Assembly (NCBI RefSeq): GCF_000236805.1
Contig: NZ_AGFX01000030.1
Span: 124,001 to 188,000, forward strand
DNA from: Paenibacillus peoriae KCTC 3763
GTDB lineage: Bacteria; Bacillota; Bacilli; Paenibacillales; Paenibacillaceae
Direction: 5' to 3'
Length of the DNA stretch: 64,000 bases
Below the pieces are notes generated by a model, which was not told the origin of the DNA, searched no databases, and was given only the letters and a program-made list of their open reading frames with translations. This document shows positions 1 to 8,578 of the stretch, in pieces (positions within the stretch are counted from its first letter, which is position 1; the number at the start of each line of letters is the position of its first letter). The translations under genes and the position numbers were made by a program.

Positions 1-22
1 ACAACAGTAGTGAATTATTGTC

Positions 23-47
23 AATGACTATTTGAGTAGTCATTTTT
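23..47 (+). terminator. Intrinsic terminator of an upstream gene
   Basis: The 8-bp arms AATGACTA (23-30) and TAGTCATT (37-44) pair across a 6-base loop and are followed by a short T run. The gene it would serve lies before the window. Confidence 0.5.
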
Positions 48-177
48 GTCAGTTCATTCACAATAAAATAAAAGGCCTACTATATAGTATAAACATTTTT
101 TATCCCAAAAAACGATTAAACCGCTGAAATATGTAGGAATTTGTGTTCAAATGTTGTATTATAGAGGGAAGGAAGAA

Positions 178-272
178 ACTACCATTAGGTCATGTGGCAA
201 CTCACATGAATAATCAATACAGAAGGCTGTACCACAAAGTTATACATGGATAGAAATGCATTCGGTGGTAGT
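178..272 (+). ncRNA. Candidate structured leader RNA
   Basis: ACTACCA (178-184) pairs with TGGTAGT (266-272) and encloses two further hairpins, CATGTG/CACATG (191-208) and ACAG/CTGT (219-230). A possible -10 box TATTAT lies at 157-162, so a transcript starting near 170 would begin with this fold. A third inverted repeat (CAGGTAGC...GCTACCTG, about 364-402) precedes the start of the zinc-ribbon gene. I do not recognise a known riboswitch class, and the fold is inferred from complementarity only. Nothing else coding is seen in 48-435. Confidence 0.3.
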
Positions 273-435
273 CTAAGAATGTAAATGCCAATATTTCAGG
301 TTTTAAGTTATACTTATATAAAGGTGTTGAAGAAGAATCACAAGGCAGAAAAGCTCGTTGCTTCAGGTAGCAGGAAGTAGCTTTTCCATAGAGCTACCTG
401 TGGTATATTCTTGATTGGAGGTGAACAGGCGACAT

Positions 436-918
436 ATGACACCCAACCAACACTTGATGACTTATACGCTAAACAGCGGCATAAAGGGAACTGTCGACCT
501 ATCCAGTAAGCAGGTTCAGGAATGGATCAAAGCATATCGAATTGGCAGCAAGTTTGTAACGGTAGTAGGCAAACAGTATTTTGGTTTAAACCCTGAGCTG
601 GTAGCAGATTTTAAGGTACATAATGAATACTCGGAGCAGAGAGAGCACATATCCATGATACAGCCTGTGATAGAACGCAAGGCTATAGATTTGGACCCGC
701 TGGCAGATGCATATAATCAGCATAAAACGTTAATTCAGGTTGAATGTAAATGTGGAGCTTCCTATATAGAGGAGTCCCCGCACAAAAGAACCAAGTGGTC
801 CTGCAAGGAATGCAATAACATTGTGTTTCTGGATCGTAAAAAGGGCATGGTGGATACGGAAAAAGGCAAGGCGTGGTATATGACGAACAGGTATTATGTG
901 GAAAGACAAAGCAACTGA
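436..918 (+). CDS. Zinc-ribbon protein of unknown function, copy 1
   Basis: The product is about 160 residues. The N-terminal half is conserved with the next gene (MTYTLNSGIKGT, YRIG.KFVT, YFGL, VADFKVHN.Y). The C-terminal half has a four-cysteine ribbon, CKCG...CKEC, followed by IVFLDRKKGMVDT, as expected of a zinc-binding module. The ATG at 436 follows GGAGGTG at 417-423. An in-frame TTG at 415 lies on the wrong side of that site. The function is unknown; I do not recognise the family. The gene stands as a tandem pair with the one at 1053, separated by its own terminator, so each copy is probably a separate unit. Confidence 0.7.
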   Translation: MTPNQHLMTYTLNSGIKGTVDLSSKQVQEWIKAYRIGSKFVTVVGKQYFGLNPELVADFKVHNEYSEQREHISMIQPVIERKAIDLDPLADAYNQHKTLIQVECKCGASYIEESPHKRTKWSCKECNNIVFLDRKKGMVDTEKGKAWYMTNRYYVERQSN

Positions 919-938
919 CCTAGGTTAGTTGCTTTTAT
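908..938 (+). terminator. Intrinsic terminator overlapping a stop codon
   Basis: AAAGCAACT (908-916) pairs with AGTTGCTTTT (927-936). The left arm overlaps the end of the coding region of zinc-ribbon copy 1. Confidence 0.65.
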
Positions 939-1052
939 TCTATATGTCCATTCCCTGAATTTTTTAATCTCTATAGCCTTTTGCCAAATAATAAAATTGA
1001 TGTTTTTTGCGCTTTGTAGTACATTATCAAGTGTATTATAAGGAGGCTTCTC

Positions 1053-1544
1053 ATGTACGGACATAGACAAGATGATACTTTATACATCATGACTTACACA
1101 TTAAATAGCGGTATCAAGGGCACAGTGCCTTTGTCTAATCAGCAGATACAGGAATGGCTTGAGTGTTACAGAATTGGCAAAAAATTTGTAACCGAGATTG
1201 GCAAAGAGTACTTTGGACTGCATGCGGAACTGGTGGCAGATTTTAAAGTGCATAATCAGTATTCAAGTTATCAGGAGGTCATTATCCCGATTCAACAGCC
1301 GGATACTGGCTTAAAAGAGTTGTCCCAGGCTTACAAATCAACAGAAACCTTGATCAAAGTAGATTGTAAATGTGGTACATCGTATGTAACTGAATCCCCC
1401 ATTAAGCGGACCAAGTGGTACTGCACCAAATGCCGGGAGATTGTCTTTCTTGACAGTAAAAAGGGAATGGTTGACACATCCAGAGGCAAGGCTCATTATA
1501 TGACAAATAAGTATTTTGTGGAACGGGAAACAACTGGCGTGTAA
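1053..1544 (+). CDS. Zinc-ribbon protein of unknown function, copy 2
   Basis: The 163-residue product is a clear paralogue of the preceding gene. It shares MTYTLNSGIKGT, the central YFGL...VADFKVHN block, a CKCG...C..C zinc ribbon and the tail IVFLDSKKGMVDT. The start ATG follows a strong AAGGAGG at about 1040. The two copies differ mainly in the N-terminal dozen residues and in the linker before the ribbon. The arrangement is a tandem duplication followed by divergence. The family is not recognised; a zinc-binding role is inferred from the cysteine pairs only. Confidence 0.72.
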   Translation: MYGHRQDDTLYIMTYTLNSGIKGTVPLSNQQIQEWLECYRIGKKFVTEIGKEYFGLHAELVADFKVHNQYSSYQEVIIPIQQPDTGLKELSQAYKSTETLIKVDCKCGTSYVTESPIKRTKWYCTKCREIVFLDSKKGMVDTSRGKAHYMTNKYFVERETTGV

Positions 1545-1559
1545 GCCGGTTGTTTTTTT
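1530..1559 (+). terminator. Intrinsic terminator overlapping the stop codon of copy 2
   Basis: ACAACTGGC (1530-1538) and GCCGGTTGT (1545-1553) form the stem, followed by a T run. The stop codon lies in the loop region. Confidence 0.7.
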
Positions 1560-1563
1560 ATAA

Positions 1564-1995
1564 TTGGGGGTGAATTTCATTACAGAAAATCATTCGAACA
1601 ATGCATGGAATCGTATAAACCGTATGCACATCAACGAAACGCTTCAGTTGGAGCAAATCATCAGTGACCTGCGGGTGATGGGCTACGTGGCTTTTCATCA
1701 TCATCCGCAAATCGCAGGCGAGTCTGATGAACTGGAGGAGTTGAAACAGCAGCTTCTGTCGTTTTTTCAACAGCATCATATATTGTGGATCGAGGTAGAT
1801 CCCTTAACGCAATATGCGGTAATCAATAATATGGGCAAGGCGACGGTGCTAAAGCTGATTGGTCGCAGGATGAACCCGCTGCGTGATCTGAGAGCGAATG
1901 CTGCTTTGGCCGGGCAGCCGCTTCACGAATGGGATCGGGAAATAGAGCGGCTGGATCAACTGGTGCGTTTGCTGCGCTATACCCGTTTTACATAA
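1564..1995 (+). CDS. Hypothetical protein with undecided start codon
   Basis: The frame encodes up to 143 residues, soluble and mostly helical. It has a histidine-rich stretch (FHHHPQ) near residue 45 and the phrase QYAVINNMGKATVLKLIGRR in the middle. I do not recognise the family. The start is odd. The only good ribosome binding site, GGGGGTGA at 1566-1573, points to an ATT at 1579. TTG 1564 and GTG 1570 overlap that site, and the first ATG (1624) has no such site. The gene is followed by its own terminator. The coding character downstream of 1624 looks convincing. Confidence 0.6.
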   Translation: MGVNFITENHSNNAWNRINRMHINETLQLEQIISDLRVMGYVAFHHHPQIAGESDELEELKQQLLSFFQQHHILWIEVDPLTQYAVINNMGKATVLKLIGRRMNPLRDLRANAALAGQPLHEWDREIERLDQLVRLLRYTRFT

Positions 1996-2028
1996 GTCGC
2001 TGTGATTGAAAACAAGAATAACCGAAAA

Positions 2029-2076
2029 CAAGCATTCACGAAGCATGTGGAATCACATACTGTGAATGCTTGTTTG
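2029..2076 (+). terminator. Intrinsic terminator
   Basis: CAAGCATTCAC (2029-2039) pairs with GTGAATGCTTG (2062-2072), followed by TTTG. It closes the preceding plus-strand gene. Confidence 0.65.
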
Positions 2077-2143
2077 CATCTTATTTTCTACCGCATAAGA
2101 TGAGCAAGTCTACTGTAATATATATTTATAGAAGCTCGTGAGC

Positions 2144-3499
2144 TTACACCGACTTCAAGAACTCCACAATAGTTAACAAACCTTTGTCGAAATTCTCCAA
2201 ATTAAAATGCTCGTTCGGCGCATGCAGATTTTCATCCGGCAAGCCGAAGCCCATCAATACAACCGGAGCAGTCAGCACACGGGAGAAGGTTTCCACGATC
2301 GGAATGGAGCCGCCATCTTTGGTAAACAGAGCACGCACACCGTACACTTTTGCAAAAGCATCCGCTGCCGCTTGCAAAAAAGCATGTGACGGGTCAATGT
2401 TAAAAGCATTTGCTTTCTCACCCTGTTGGATTTCCAGAGTGGCTCCTGGCTGAACATGGGCGCGCAAATGCCGCTCGATTTTATCCAGAACGTCCTGTGG
2501 ATTCTGGTTTGCCACCAGACGGCACGTAATTTTCGCATGAGCTTCCTTCGGAATGACCGTTTTCGTGCCCTCACCCTGGAATCCGCCATATACGCCGTTC
2601 AGCTCCAGAGTAGGACGCGCTCCAACACGCTCAACGAAGCTGAAACCTTCTTCGCCATACAGAGAATCAAGCGCAAGCTCCTGTTGCAGCTTGCTCTCAT
2701 TGAAGCCTTGCTTCACAAATTCTTCTCTCATCTCTGCCGATAACGGTGCAACATCGTCGTAGAAGCCTTCGACGCTAACACGGCCTTTGTCGTCATGCAG
2801 GGTTGCCAGCAAGGACACCATAGCATGCAGAGCATTCGGTACGCCGCCACCAAAGGAGCCGGAGTGCAGATCCGTATTCGCGGTGTGAATGGCCACTTCC
2901 AGTGAGCACAGTCCACGCAGACCTGTACAAATCGCAGGCTTGCCTTTTTCGATCAGGGAGGTGTCGGACACCAGCACAGCGTCGGCAGCCAGACGATCAG
3001 CTCCAGTGTGCAAAAACTCAAGCAGGCTCGGGCTGGATACTTCTTCCTCGCCTTCAATGCAGAATTTGATGTTCAGCGGCAGCTTGCCCTCTTGTTTCAA
3101 AATGGCCTCAACCGCCTTTATGTGCAAGAACACCTGACCTTTGTCGTCTGTCGCTCCGCGTGCATACAATTTTCCGTCGCGGATAGATGGCTCGAACGGC
3201 GGGGTTTCCCACAGGTGAAGCGGATCAACGGGCTGTACATCATAGTGGCCGTATACGAGGATGGTCGGTTTACCGGGTGCGTGTAAATGATCAGCGTACA
3301 CCAGTGGATGACCTTTGGTTGGAATAATCTCAATGTTTTCCAGACCGGCAGCAGTCAGTTTGGCAGCGAGCCATTCGGCTGCCTGGTTAATGTCCTTTTT
3401 GTGCTCTGATAATGCGGAAATACTCGGAATGGACAACCATTCCTTCAGCTCATTTAGCTGTTGCTCTCTGGCTTGTTCAAAATAAGCGGAATAACTCAT
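2144..3499 (-). CDS. M20 family dipeptidase
   Basis: This 451-residue cytosolic peptidase is of the M20/M25/M40 family. It shows the metal-binding signature GHYDVQPVD near residue 85 and the second metal motif GATDDKGQ near residue 115. The catalytic EGEEE follows near residue 150, the dimerisation (lid) domain fills the middle, and the C-terminus has ...NLHAPNE, which supplies the last metal-binding histidine. Length and motif order match CNDP-type dipeptidases. These hydrolyse dipeptides or short peptides with a di-zinc centre. The ATG follows a GGAGG-type site. The gene appears to be a single unit. Confidence 0.9.
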   Translation of the reverse strand: MSYSAYFEQAREQQLNELKEWLSIPSISALSEHKKDINQAAEWLAAKLTAAGLENIEIIPTKGHPLVYADHLHAPGKPTILVYGHYDVQPVDPLHLWETPPFEPSIRDGKLYARGATDDKGQVFLHIKAVEAILKQEGKLPLNIKFCIEGEEEVSSPSLLEFLHTGADRLAADAVLVSDTSLIEKGKPAICTGLRGLCSLEVAIHTANTDLHSGSFGGGVPNALHAMVSLLATLHDDKGRVSVEGFYDDVAPLSAEMREEFVKQGFNESKLQQELALDSLYGEEGFSFVERVGARPTLELNGVYGGFQGEGTKTVIPKEAHAKITCRLVANQNPQDVLDKIERHLRAHVQPGATLEIQQGEKANAFNIDPSHAFLQAAADAFAKVYGVRALFTKDGGSIPIVETFSRVLTAPVVLMGFGLPDENLHAPNEHFNLENFDKGLLTIVEFLKSV

Positions 3500-3614
3500 A
3501 AAGTATGTATCCTCCTTTGTACTTGTAATTGTACGAATTTTGCTTTATCCCCCGAACCGAGGTCGTGGACGATATGTCTAGTGTACTACGTTTTGCGCTG
3601 AACGAAAAATAACA

Positions 3615-3668
3615 GATCAAAAAAGCGATTCTACCCGGGTCTGTCTGTCCAGACCTGAGTAGAATCGC
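3615..3668 (-). terminator. Intrinsic terminator of the YjfB-like gene
   Basis: GCGATTCTAC (3625-3634) and GTAGAATCGC (3659-3668) form a long stem, extended by CGGGTCTG/CAGACCTG. On the minus strand it is followed by six T residues. Confidence 0.8.
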
Positions 3669-3692
3669 CCTTCAGCATGAATTTAGTTACAC

Positions 3693-3869
3693 TTACACCC
3701 GGATGTCCAGTTGACCTCCGAGATGAGGCTGCGCGCTTTTTTCCATCATCTGTATCAGCGCTTGTCCTTGCTCATTGGCTTGATCCTTGGCCAGAACAGC
3801 AACCTTGATACTTGCGGCTTGAGCCAAGCTGGCCTGACTCATACCTGTCGATAATGCTGCGATATCCAT
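3693..3869 (-). CDS. YjfB family protein
   Basis: The product is 58 residues and starts MDIAALSTGMSQ. It shows the family pattern of an alanine-rich helix, V.VLKK/AKDQA, and a short C-terminus ending in LDIRV, as in the Bacillus YjfB family of putative motility proteins. The start chosen is the ATG at 3869 because AAGGAGG lies just upstream; an in-frame ATG six codons earlier lies before that site. The neighbouring upstream gene is a chemotaxis receptor, which fits a motility link. The biochemical function is unknown. Confidence 0.75.
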   Translation of the reverse strand: MDIAALSTGMSQASLAQAASIKVAVLAKDQANEQGQALIQMMEKSAQPHLGGQLDIRV

Positions 3870-3925
3870 ATTCCAATCCTCCTTCATGATAAAGATTCTT
3901 TCTCTGTATTTATCGGTTGGAACGG

Positions 3926-5908
3926 TTATTTTGTTTCATCCAATTGGAATTGGTGCAGCAAATCTTGAAGCTGTTCGGCCAGACGGGTCAAATCTGCAGC
4001 GGAAGAACCGATCTCTTCCATCGAGGCGAGCTGTTCCTCGGCGGCGGCGGATACGGTCTCCGTATGGGATGCCGCTTCCTCAGCGATGCGCGTAATTTCC
4101 TCCATACTGCCAACGACTGTACTTGTACCTTCTGCGACCCCGGCGGTAGAAGCAGCAACGTTATTGAGCTGCTTCGCCGATTTGGCTACCGCTCTACGAA
4201 TGCGGGCAAAGGAACGACCGGACAGGTCAATGGAATTGATGCCTTCGCTTACACGTTCTTTGGCAGATTCCATTGCGATTAGGGCCTCAGATACACCGCT
4301 CTGTATTCCTTGAATTTGTTCACGAATTTGCTGTGCTGAATGAGCCGAATTTTCAGCCAGCTTGCGGACCTCCGTCGCTACGACAGCAAAACCCTTGCCG
4401 TGCTCTCCTGCGCGTGCTGCTTCAATAGAAGCGTTCAGTGCGAGCAGATTGGTCTGGCTGGCGATTTCGGTAATGACGGTGACAATCGTTCCGATTCGTC
4501 CGGATCGGTCACTCAAAGCGCTGACAATCGAATCGAGTTCTTCCACCGTCGTGCGAATGCCGTCAATGGAGACGACACTATTGCCGATATGCTCACTGCC
4601 TACATCCGACGCCTCAATGGCCTGTGAAGAATAAGTAGTCATTTCGGCCATGGTGGCAGTCATGGCTGTAATGTCAGTGGACATGCTGCTAACCCGTTCC
4701 TGATTATCTTTTGCGCTGTGGACTTGACGTTCACTACCTGCGGCTACATCTTGAATAGCTACGGTCACATGCTCGATGGCACGGGTCGTTTGTTCTGCCC
4801 CTGCAGCAAGCTCTTGCGAGGAGGCTGACAAATTGCCTGTCATCGCTTGGATTTCTCGAATCATGTTACGCAGATTATCCACCATTTGTTGAAAATACCT
4901 TGATAAATCGCCAATTTCATCGGAGCTTGAAGTCGCCACATCGATGGAAAGATTGCCTTGGCTGATTGCATCCATGGAATTACGCAATCTTTGGATCGGC
5001 TTGAGAATACTGCTGATCAGCCATAGTGCGAGCATACCGATGATGAGGGCTGAAATCACCAGCACAACGATCGTCGTGACAAGAATCGGTTTGGCGGAGT
5101 CACTGGTTTCCGATTGGTCCATCGTTCCGGTAATTTTCCAGCCTGTCAGCGCATTGGTTTTAAAAATCAGGTTTTTGCCCACGCCATCCAGTTCGTAACT
5201 AAAGCTGCCTTCCTTGGAGGTAAACAGTTGTGGCAGCGTTTCTCCCATTTTCGTACTTCCGCTGACTTCTGTCGGGTGGGTAACGACACGTTTGGCACCA
5301 TCCAATATCATGATATAACCATTTTGCCCGATTTTTAAGTTTGTGATTTCTTTTAAATTATTCAAATTCAGAGAAAGACCGAGAACACCGCTGTTGTCGG
5401 GAAATGTACGTGAAATATACACAACGGGAACCTTACTCGAATTGAGTTCGACAGGGCTGATTACGGTTTGCCCAGGTTTTTCAATGGCTTGTTTGTACCA
5501 TGGACGCTCACGAGGATCGGTTGTACGTCCTGTGGATTTGCCAATGATGAGCTTTCCTCCAGGAGTTCCTACAAACATATCGGTGGCTTCTGCATGCATT
5601 TTCAAATACACTTGCAGTCTATTCAGAATGTCTTGATCTGCTTCTGCATTGCTATCACCTATGGTCATCGTAGTAGAATAATATTCGATATCCGCGATTT
5701 TGGCTTGAATGGTTTGGGTAATTGCGCGATCAGATGCAGTAACGCTGGATGTCGCACTGTCGAGTAATTGACGGTCCGTTTGGTCATATGCTGCCTTATA
5801 GGAAAACGAGCTGACAATAATGCTAGGTACGAGCATGACCAGCAGGAATGCTACTGTCAATTTTTTACGCAATGTTAAATTCTTCAATCGTTTCAGTTGT
5901 TTCATCAA
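3926..5908 (-). CDS. Methyl-accepting chemotaxis protein
   Basis: This 660-residue transmembrane chemoreceptor has a first membrane helix at about 16-36 and a periplasmic-side dCache sensor from about 40 to 280 ([15 protein letters not shown] and VVYISRTF are typical). A second membrane helix at about 283-303 is followed by a HAMP domain to about 357 and a long signalling coiled coil. The hairpin tip has the conserved [20 protein letters not shown] near residue 480. It signals to CheA/CheW; the ligand cannot be read from the sequence. A YjfB-like gene follows 56 bp downstream in the same direction. Start is at the ATG of MMKQLKRLK. Confidence 0.93.
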   Translation of the reverse strand: MMKQLKRLKNLTLRKKLTVAFLLVMLVPSIIVSSFSYKAAYDQTDRQLLDSATSSVTASDRAITQTIQAKIADIEYYSTTMTIGDSNAEADQDILNRLQVYLKMHAEATDMFVGTPGGKLIIGKSTGRTTDPRERPWYKQAIEKPGQTVISPVELNSSKVPVVYISRTFPDNSGVLGLSLNLNNLKEITNLKIGQNGYIMILDGAKRVVTHPTEVSGSTKMGETLPQLFTSKEGSFSYELDGVGKNLIFKTNALTGWKITGTMDQSETSDSAKPILVTTIVVLVISALIIGMLALWLISSILKPIQRLRNSMDAISQGNLSIDVATSSSDEIGDLSRYFQQMVDNLRNMIREIQAMTGNLSASSQELAAGAEQTTRAIEHVTVAIQDVAAGSERQVHSAKDNQERVSSMSTDITAMTATMAEMTTYSSQAIEASDVGSEHIGNSVVSIDGIRTTVEELDSIVSALSDRSGRIGTIVTVITEIASQTNLLALNASIEAARAGEHGKGFAVVATEVRKLAENSAHSAQQIREQIQGIQSGVSEALIAMESAKERVSEGINSIDLSGRSFARIRRAVAKSAKQLNNVAASTAGVAEGTSTVVGSMEEITRIAEEAASHTETVSAAAEEQLASMEEIGSSAADLTRLAEQLQDLLHQFQLDETK

Positions 5909-6084
5909 ACCCCCTGCTTTCTATGTGCGTATTCAATTTCTAATATTTATCTCATATGTATTTACTATCGGATATTTAAAGCCGAATTGATAGATTTAAT
6001 ACTAATTTGTTCAACACGCTGAACTATTTCTTGCATAGCATGGAGTATCTTGCAATCTGGAGGGATGAGGTATTTCCTTTATGT

Positions 6085-6126
6085 AGAATGCGGATATACG
6101 ATCGTTTGCCGTATATCTCGCATTCT
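6085..6126 (-). terminator. Hairpin downstream of the SGNH hydrolase gene
   Basis: AGAATGCGGATATACG (6085-6100) pairs with CGTATATC-T-CGCATTCT (6110-6126), with one bulged base. It lies 30 bp past the stop codon of the minus-strand gene. There is no long T run after it, so termination is likely but not certain. Confidence 0.5.
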
Positions 6127-6155
6127 ATGCCAGAGCTGATTCTGCCTCCCGAATT

Positions 6156-7283
6156 CTAATTCTTTAAAATCTCTCGCAAATACCCTGTCAGCTCATCTGC
6201 TGCTTTGGTATGGGCGAGGAGCCCGGGATGGCTGCGAGATCCTATCGTTTCTTCCGTCGTGTTAGGCAGTTGGAACACGGACACATTCCGATCGCTCGTT
6301 CTTTTCTTATACGCGTCTACCGCCCGGTAGATCGCTGGCATCATCGGAGTACCTAGCATCCCATAGGCCCACACAATATGGGCGGCGGGATTACAGATAC
6401 GGAGCTTGGCAAGGAAATTTTCGATAGCGTATTCAAAAGCTTGCAGATCTTCTTCATTGAATGTGCCGTCCTCGTTCAAGCGCTGCTTGTACACTTTCCC
6501 GCTTGTTGGGTCCGTCCATGCAGGTGAATAAAAGGCTCCCCCGTCATTAGTCCCCAAATTCACCACGACCACATCCGGCTGCCATGAGGTGAAATCATGT
6601 TCGGAAAATGCCCCTAATGCTTCATTTCTCTCTCCGGTCAGCACACCACATACCTGCTCATAATATGCCGGTATGTTCGTATGCGGATTATTATCCCAGC
6701 CCGTTAGGACACCCCATCCGCTTTGTGACAGTACTCGGTAATCCGCATTCAGTGCTTCGGCAGTGATGGCTGTATAATTATGTAGTGCCGTGAACAACAT
6801 GGGAACCCAGTCTTCCTCCTGCTTCGCTCCAATCGTTCCTTCTCCTGAGGTAATGCTGTCACCGATAAATTCCACCTTGTGGGGCTTATCTGTAACCGGC
6901 AGCAATTCTCCGTCAACCCTCAGGGCATGAATTTGCAACAAGCAGCGCGAGTCCGAACTCATTGGCTGGACATCCTTGATCACACGAATATTTTTGACCG
7001 TGTCAGGGTTCATACCTCTCAAAATACAAACCCAATACCGTCCTGCGGTCACCATCAGGCGACTCATTGGGGCACCGTTGATGACAATACTGATCCATTG
7101 CTCGTACACCTGATAATCGGCTTCAATTTCAATCCACAGCTCCGAGCCTTTAATATTTAATTCAATGCCGCTGCCTGTCCAAAACAGAGTCAGTGGTGTA
7201 AGTGTTTGCGTAGTTCGACCATGAACCTTGACATGCTTTGCTTTTGTAAGTGGATATGTCTTCAGTCTCTTGTTATGTGTCAT
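6156..7283 (-). CDS. SGNH/GDSL hydrolase, CE2-like esterase
   Basis: The 375-residue protein has an N-terminal beta-rich domain (about 1-130) and a C-terminal SGNH hydrolase domain. The catalytic serine block is EFIGDSITSGEG near residue 140. The glycine block is QSGWGV, the asparagine block is NLGTNDGG near residue 250, and the catalytic histidine sits in SRSHPG near residue 352. The jelly-roll plus SGNH order is that of carbohydrate esterase family 2 deacetylases, so removal of acetyl groups from a carbohydrate is the best guess. There is no signal peptide, so it probably acts in the cytosol. The start ATG has a TATCCTCCT-complement (AGGAGGATA) site upstream. Confidence 0.82.
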   Translation of the reverse strand: MTHNKRLKTYPLTKAKHVKVHGRTTQTLTPLTLFWTGSGIELNIKGSELWIEIEADYQVYEQWISIVINGAPMSRLMVTAGRYWVCILRGMNPDTVKNIRVIKDVQPMSSDSRCLLQIHALRVDGELLPVTDKPHKVEFIGDSITSGEGTIGAKQEEDWVPMLFTALHNYTAITAEALNADYRVLSQSGWGVLTGWDNNPHTNIPAYYEQVCGVLTGERNEALGAFSEHDFTSWQPDVVVVNLGTNDGGAFYSPAWTDPTSGKVYKQRLNEDGTFNEEDLQAFEYAIENFLAKLRICNPAAHIVWAYGMLGTPMMPAIYRAVDAYKKRTSDRNVSVFQLPNTTEETIGSRSHPGLLAHTKAADELTGYLREILKN

Positions 7284-7297
7284 TGCCTATATCCTCC

Positions 7298-7630
7298 TTA
7301 TAGTCTCCAAAATTTAACTCTAGTTTCTATAATATTGTAAAATGAGTGACAGAAAATCTTAAAGTCTATTTTTAAGCAAGAGAACCGCGCAATATCAAAG
7401 TCATCTTTGTGTGATGTAATCCATTGGAGCGTTTCGGGCATCTGTTCATATTGATGAAATGCAAGTGTGTGCGAGATATGCAGCCGATAGGGCTCAGCCT
7501 CAAGAACGGGCTTGACTTCAGCGGCCGTCCGGGTGACCAGCAGAACCCGTCGATCTTTCAGCATGTCCCAGAATGCAGGTGTCACGGCCAAAAACCTATT
7601 CAGACAGGCGTGGCAGGTCAGCGCGGGCCT
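7298..7630 (-). pseudogene. 5'- and 3'-truncated gene remnant, possibly GT-D-fold glycosyltransferase
   Basis: The frame runs on directly after the DUF72 stop codon and encodes AVTPAFWDMLKDRRVLLVTR and DFDIA with no plausible start. After DFDIA the sequence loses character. The conserved-looking part resembles the C-terminal part of the GT-D-fold glycosyltransferase-like proteins common in Paenibacillus, but this identification is from memory of the pattern only. Both ends are missing, so I call it a remnant left by an older deletion, probably independent of the island. Confidence 0.45.
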
Positions 7631-7993
7631 TTAAAATAATTCAAGCTGTTCCGGTCCCTCGTTCTCCTGAGGGGGGGTGCGGGGTGGAAAAGGCTTGGGG
7701 TCCATGCCGAGCAGCGTCATCAACTGTTTGGCGTTAGCGGCGGCATCTCCTCCCGAATTGTTATTGAAAATAACGCAAATCTCACGGCTCTGCTGCTCCA
7801 GCTCCAGCAATCTGTCTCTCCATTCGATCAATTCCTGTTCATTGTACCGATACAGATAACGAACCTCCCGCCAGTTGGGCGCAGAGCTTTGATTCCAGCC
7901 GGATGCATTTCGCCCGTGGAGGCGCACGATCGTCAGGCTGCTGTCTGTAGCCTGCGGCACAATAGGAACAGAGCCCGGTCCGGCCTGCGGCTC
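7631..7993 (-). pseudogene. DUF72 (YunF-type) protein, C-terminal half
   Basis: The frame gives 120 residues beginning EPQAGPGSVP and continuing IVRLHGRN, NWREVRYLYRYNEQEL and CVIFNNNSGGDAAANA, ending LELF. These are the C-terminal blocks of DUF72 proteins, a TIM-barrel-like family. The N-terminal half lies at 24552-25067. Joining the GAC codon at 24554-24552 to the GAG codon at 7993-7991 restores the expected CDEPQAG and gives a 292-residue protein, the normal family size. The gene is therefore interrupted by an insertion, not decayed. Confidence 0.88.
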
Positions 7994-8078
7994 CGAAAAA
8001 AGGATTCGTTATAACCTTGTGTGAAATTCATTTATTGTACGTATACTCTACATTGGATTCAATTCCCCCCAAATGCAT

Positions 8079-8092
8079 ATTGGTTGAAATAA
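8079..8092 (+). repeat. Left subterminal repeat of the island
   Basis: ATTGGTTGAAATAA begins 85 bp inside the left boundary. A 13/14 match, ATTGTTTGAAATAA, occurs at 24454-24467, ending 84 bp inside the right boundary, in the same orientation. Each copy has a run of six C nearby. It could be a recombinase accessory site. Confidence 0.3.
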
Positions 8093-8119
8093 ATCATGAA
8101 TAAAGAAAATCTTTAAATT

Positions 8120-8376
8120 ATGGCTCGATTATACCTGATTGTTATTAATCCAAGTTCGTCCAAGATTCGTTGCACTTTTTTGTGATTGACTCTAAGCCCT
8201 TCATTGTGTAATTGATCGCGAATTCAACGATATCCAACGACCTTGATGTTCATGGTAAATAGCTATAATACGGGCTTTTAAGCCCTCACTAAGTAATTTT
8301 TGTTGTGCTGTTAATTTGGCCATAAAAAACTGCACCTCCAACTATTAGATGATGTCTAACAATTGGGGTGCAATTC
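8120..8376 (-). pseudogene. IS3-family transposase fragment
   Basis: On the minus strand an ATG at 8323 after GGAGGTGCAG opens a frame reading MAKLTAQQKLLSEGLK and then KARIIAIYHEHQGR. After one frame change and one in-frame stop it continues as IRDQLHNEGLRVNHKKVQRI and LDELGL. This is the helix-turn-helix start of an IS3-family orfB. The outer sequence TTGCACCCCAATTGTTAGACA (about 8356-8376, read on the minus strand) resembles an IS150-type end. Only the 5' end of the element survives. Confidence 0.7.
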
Positions 8377-8578
8377 ATTCATTAGGCGGTTAATTCCGAA
8401 CTATGGTTAGCCGTAAATCAGCTAAAAAACGATCATCACTTTGGTGAACCTCATACATCATTGAAATCACTATCTAAATCTAAAAACGAAAAGCACCTTC
8501 CTTTATAATGGTAAATTGACCGACCTTCAAACCATTATCAACAAAAAAATTAATCGTTCCATTAATGTTCTACAATAA

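Noticed and set aside
178-272. Known riboswitch (c-di-GMP, purine, preQ1, THF)
   Set aside because: The invariant core words of these classes are absent, so only a generic structured leader is claimed.
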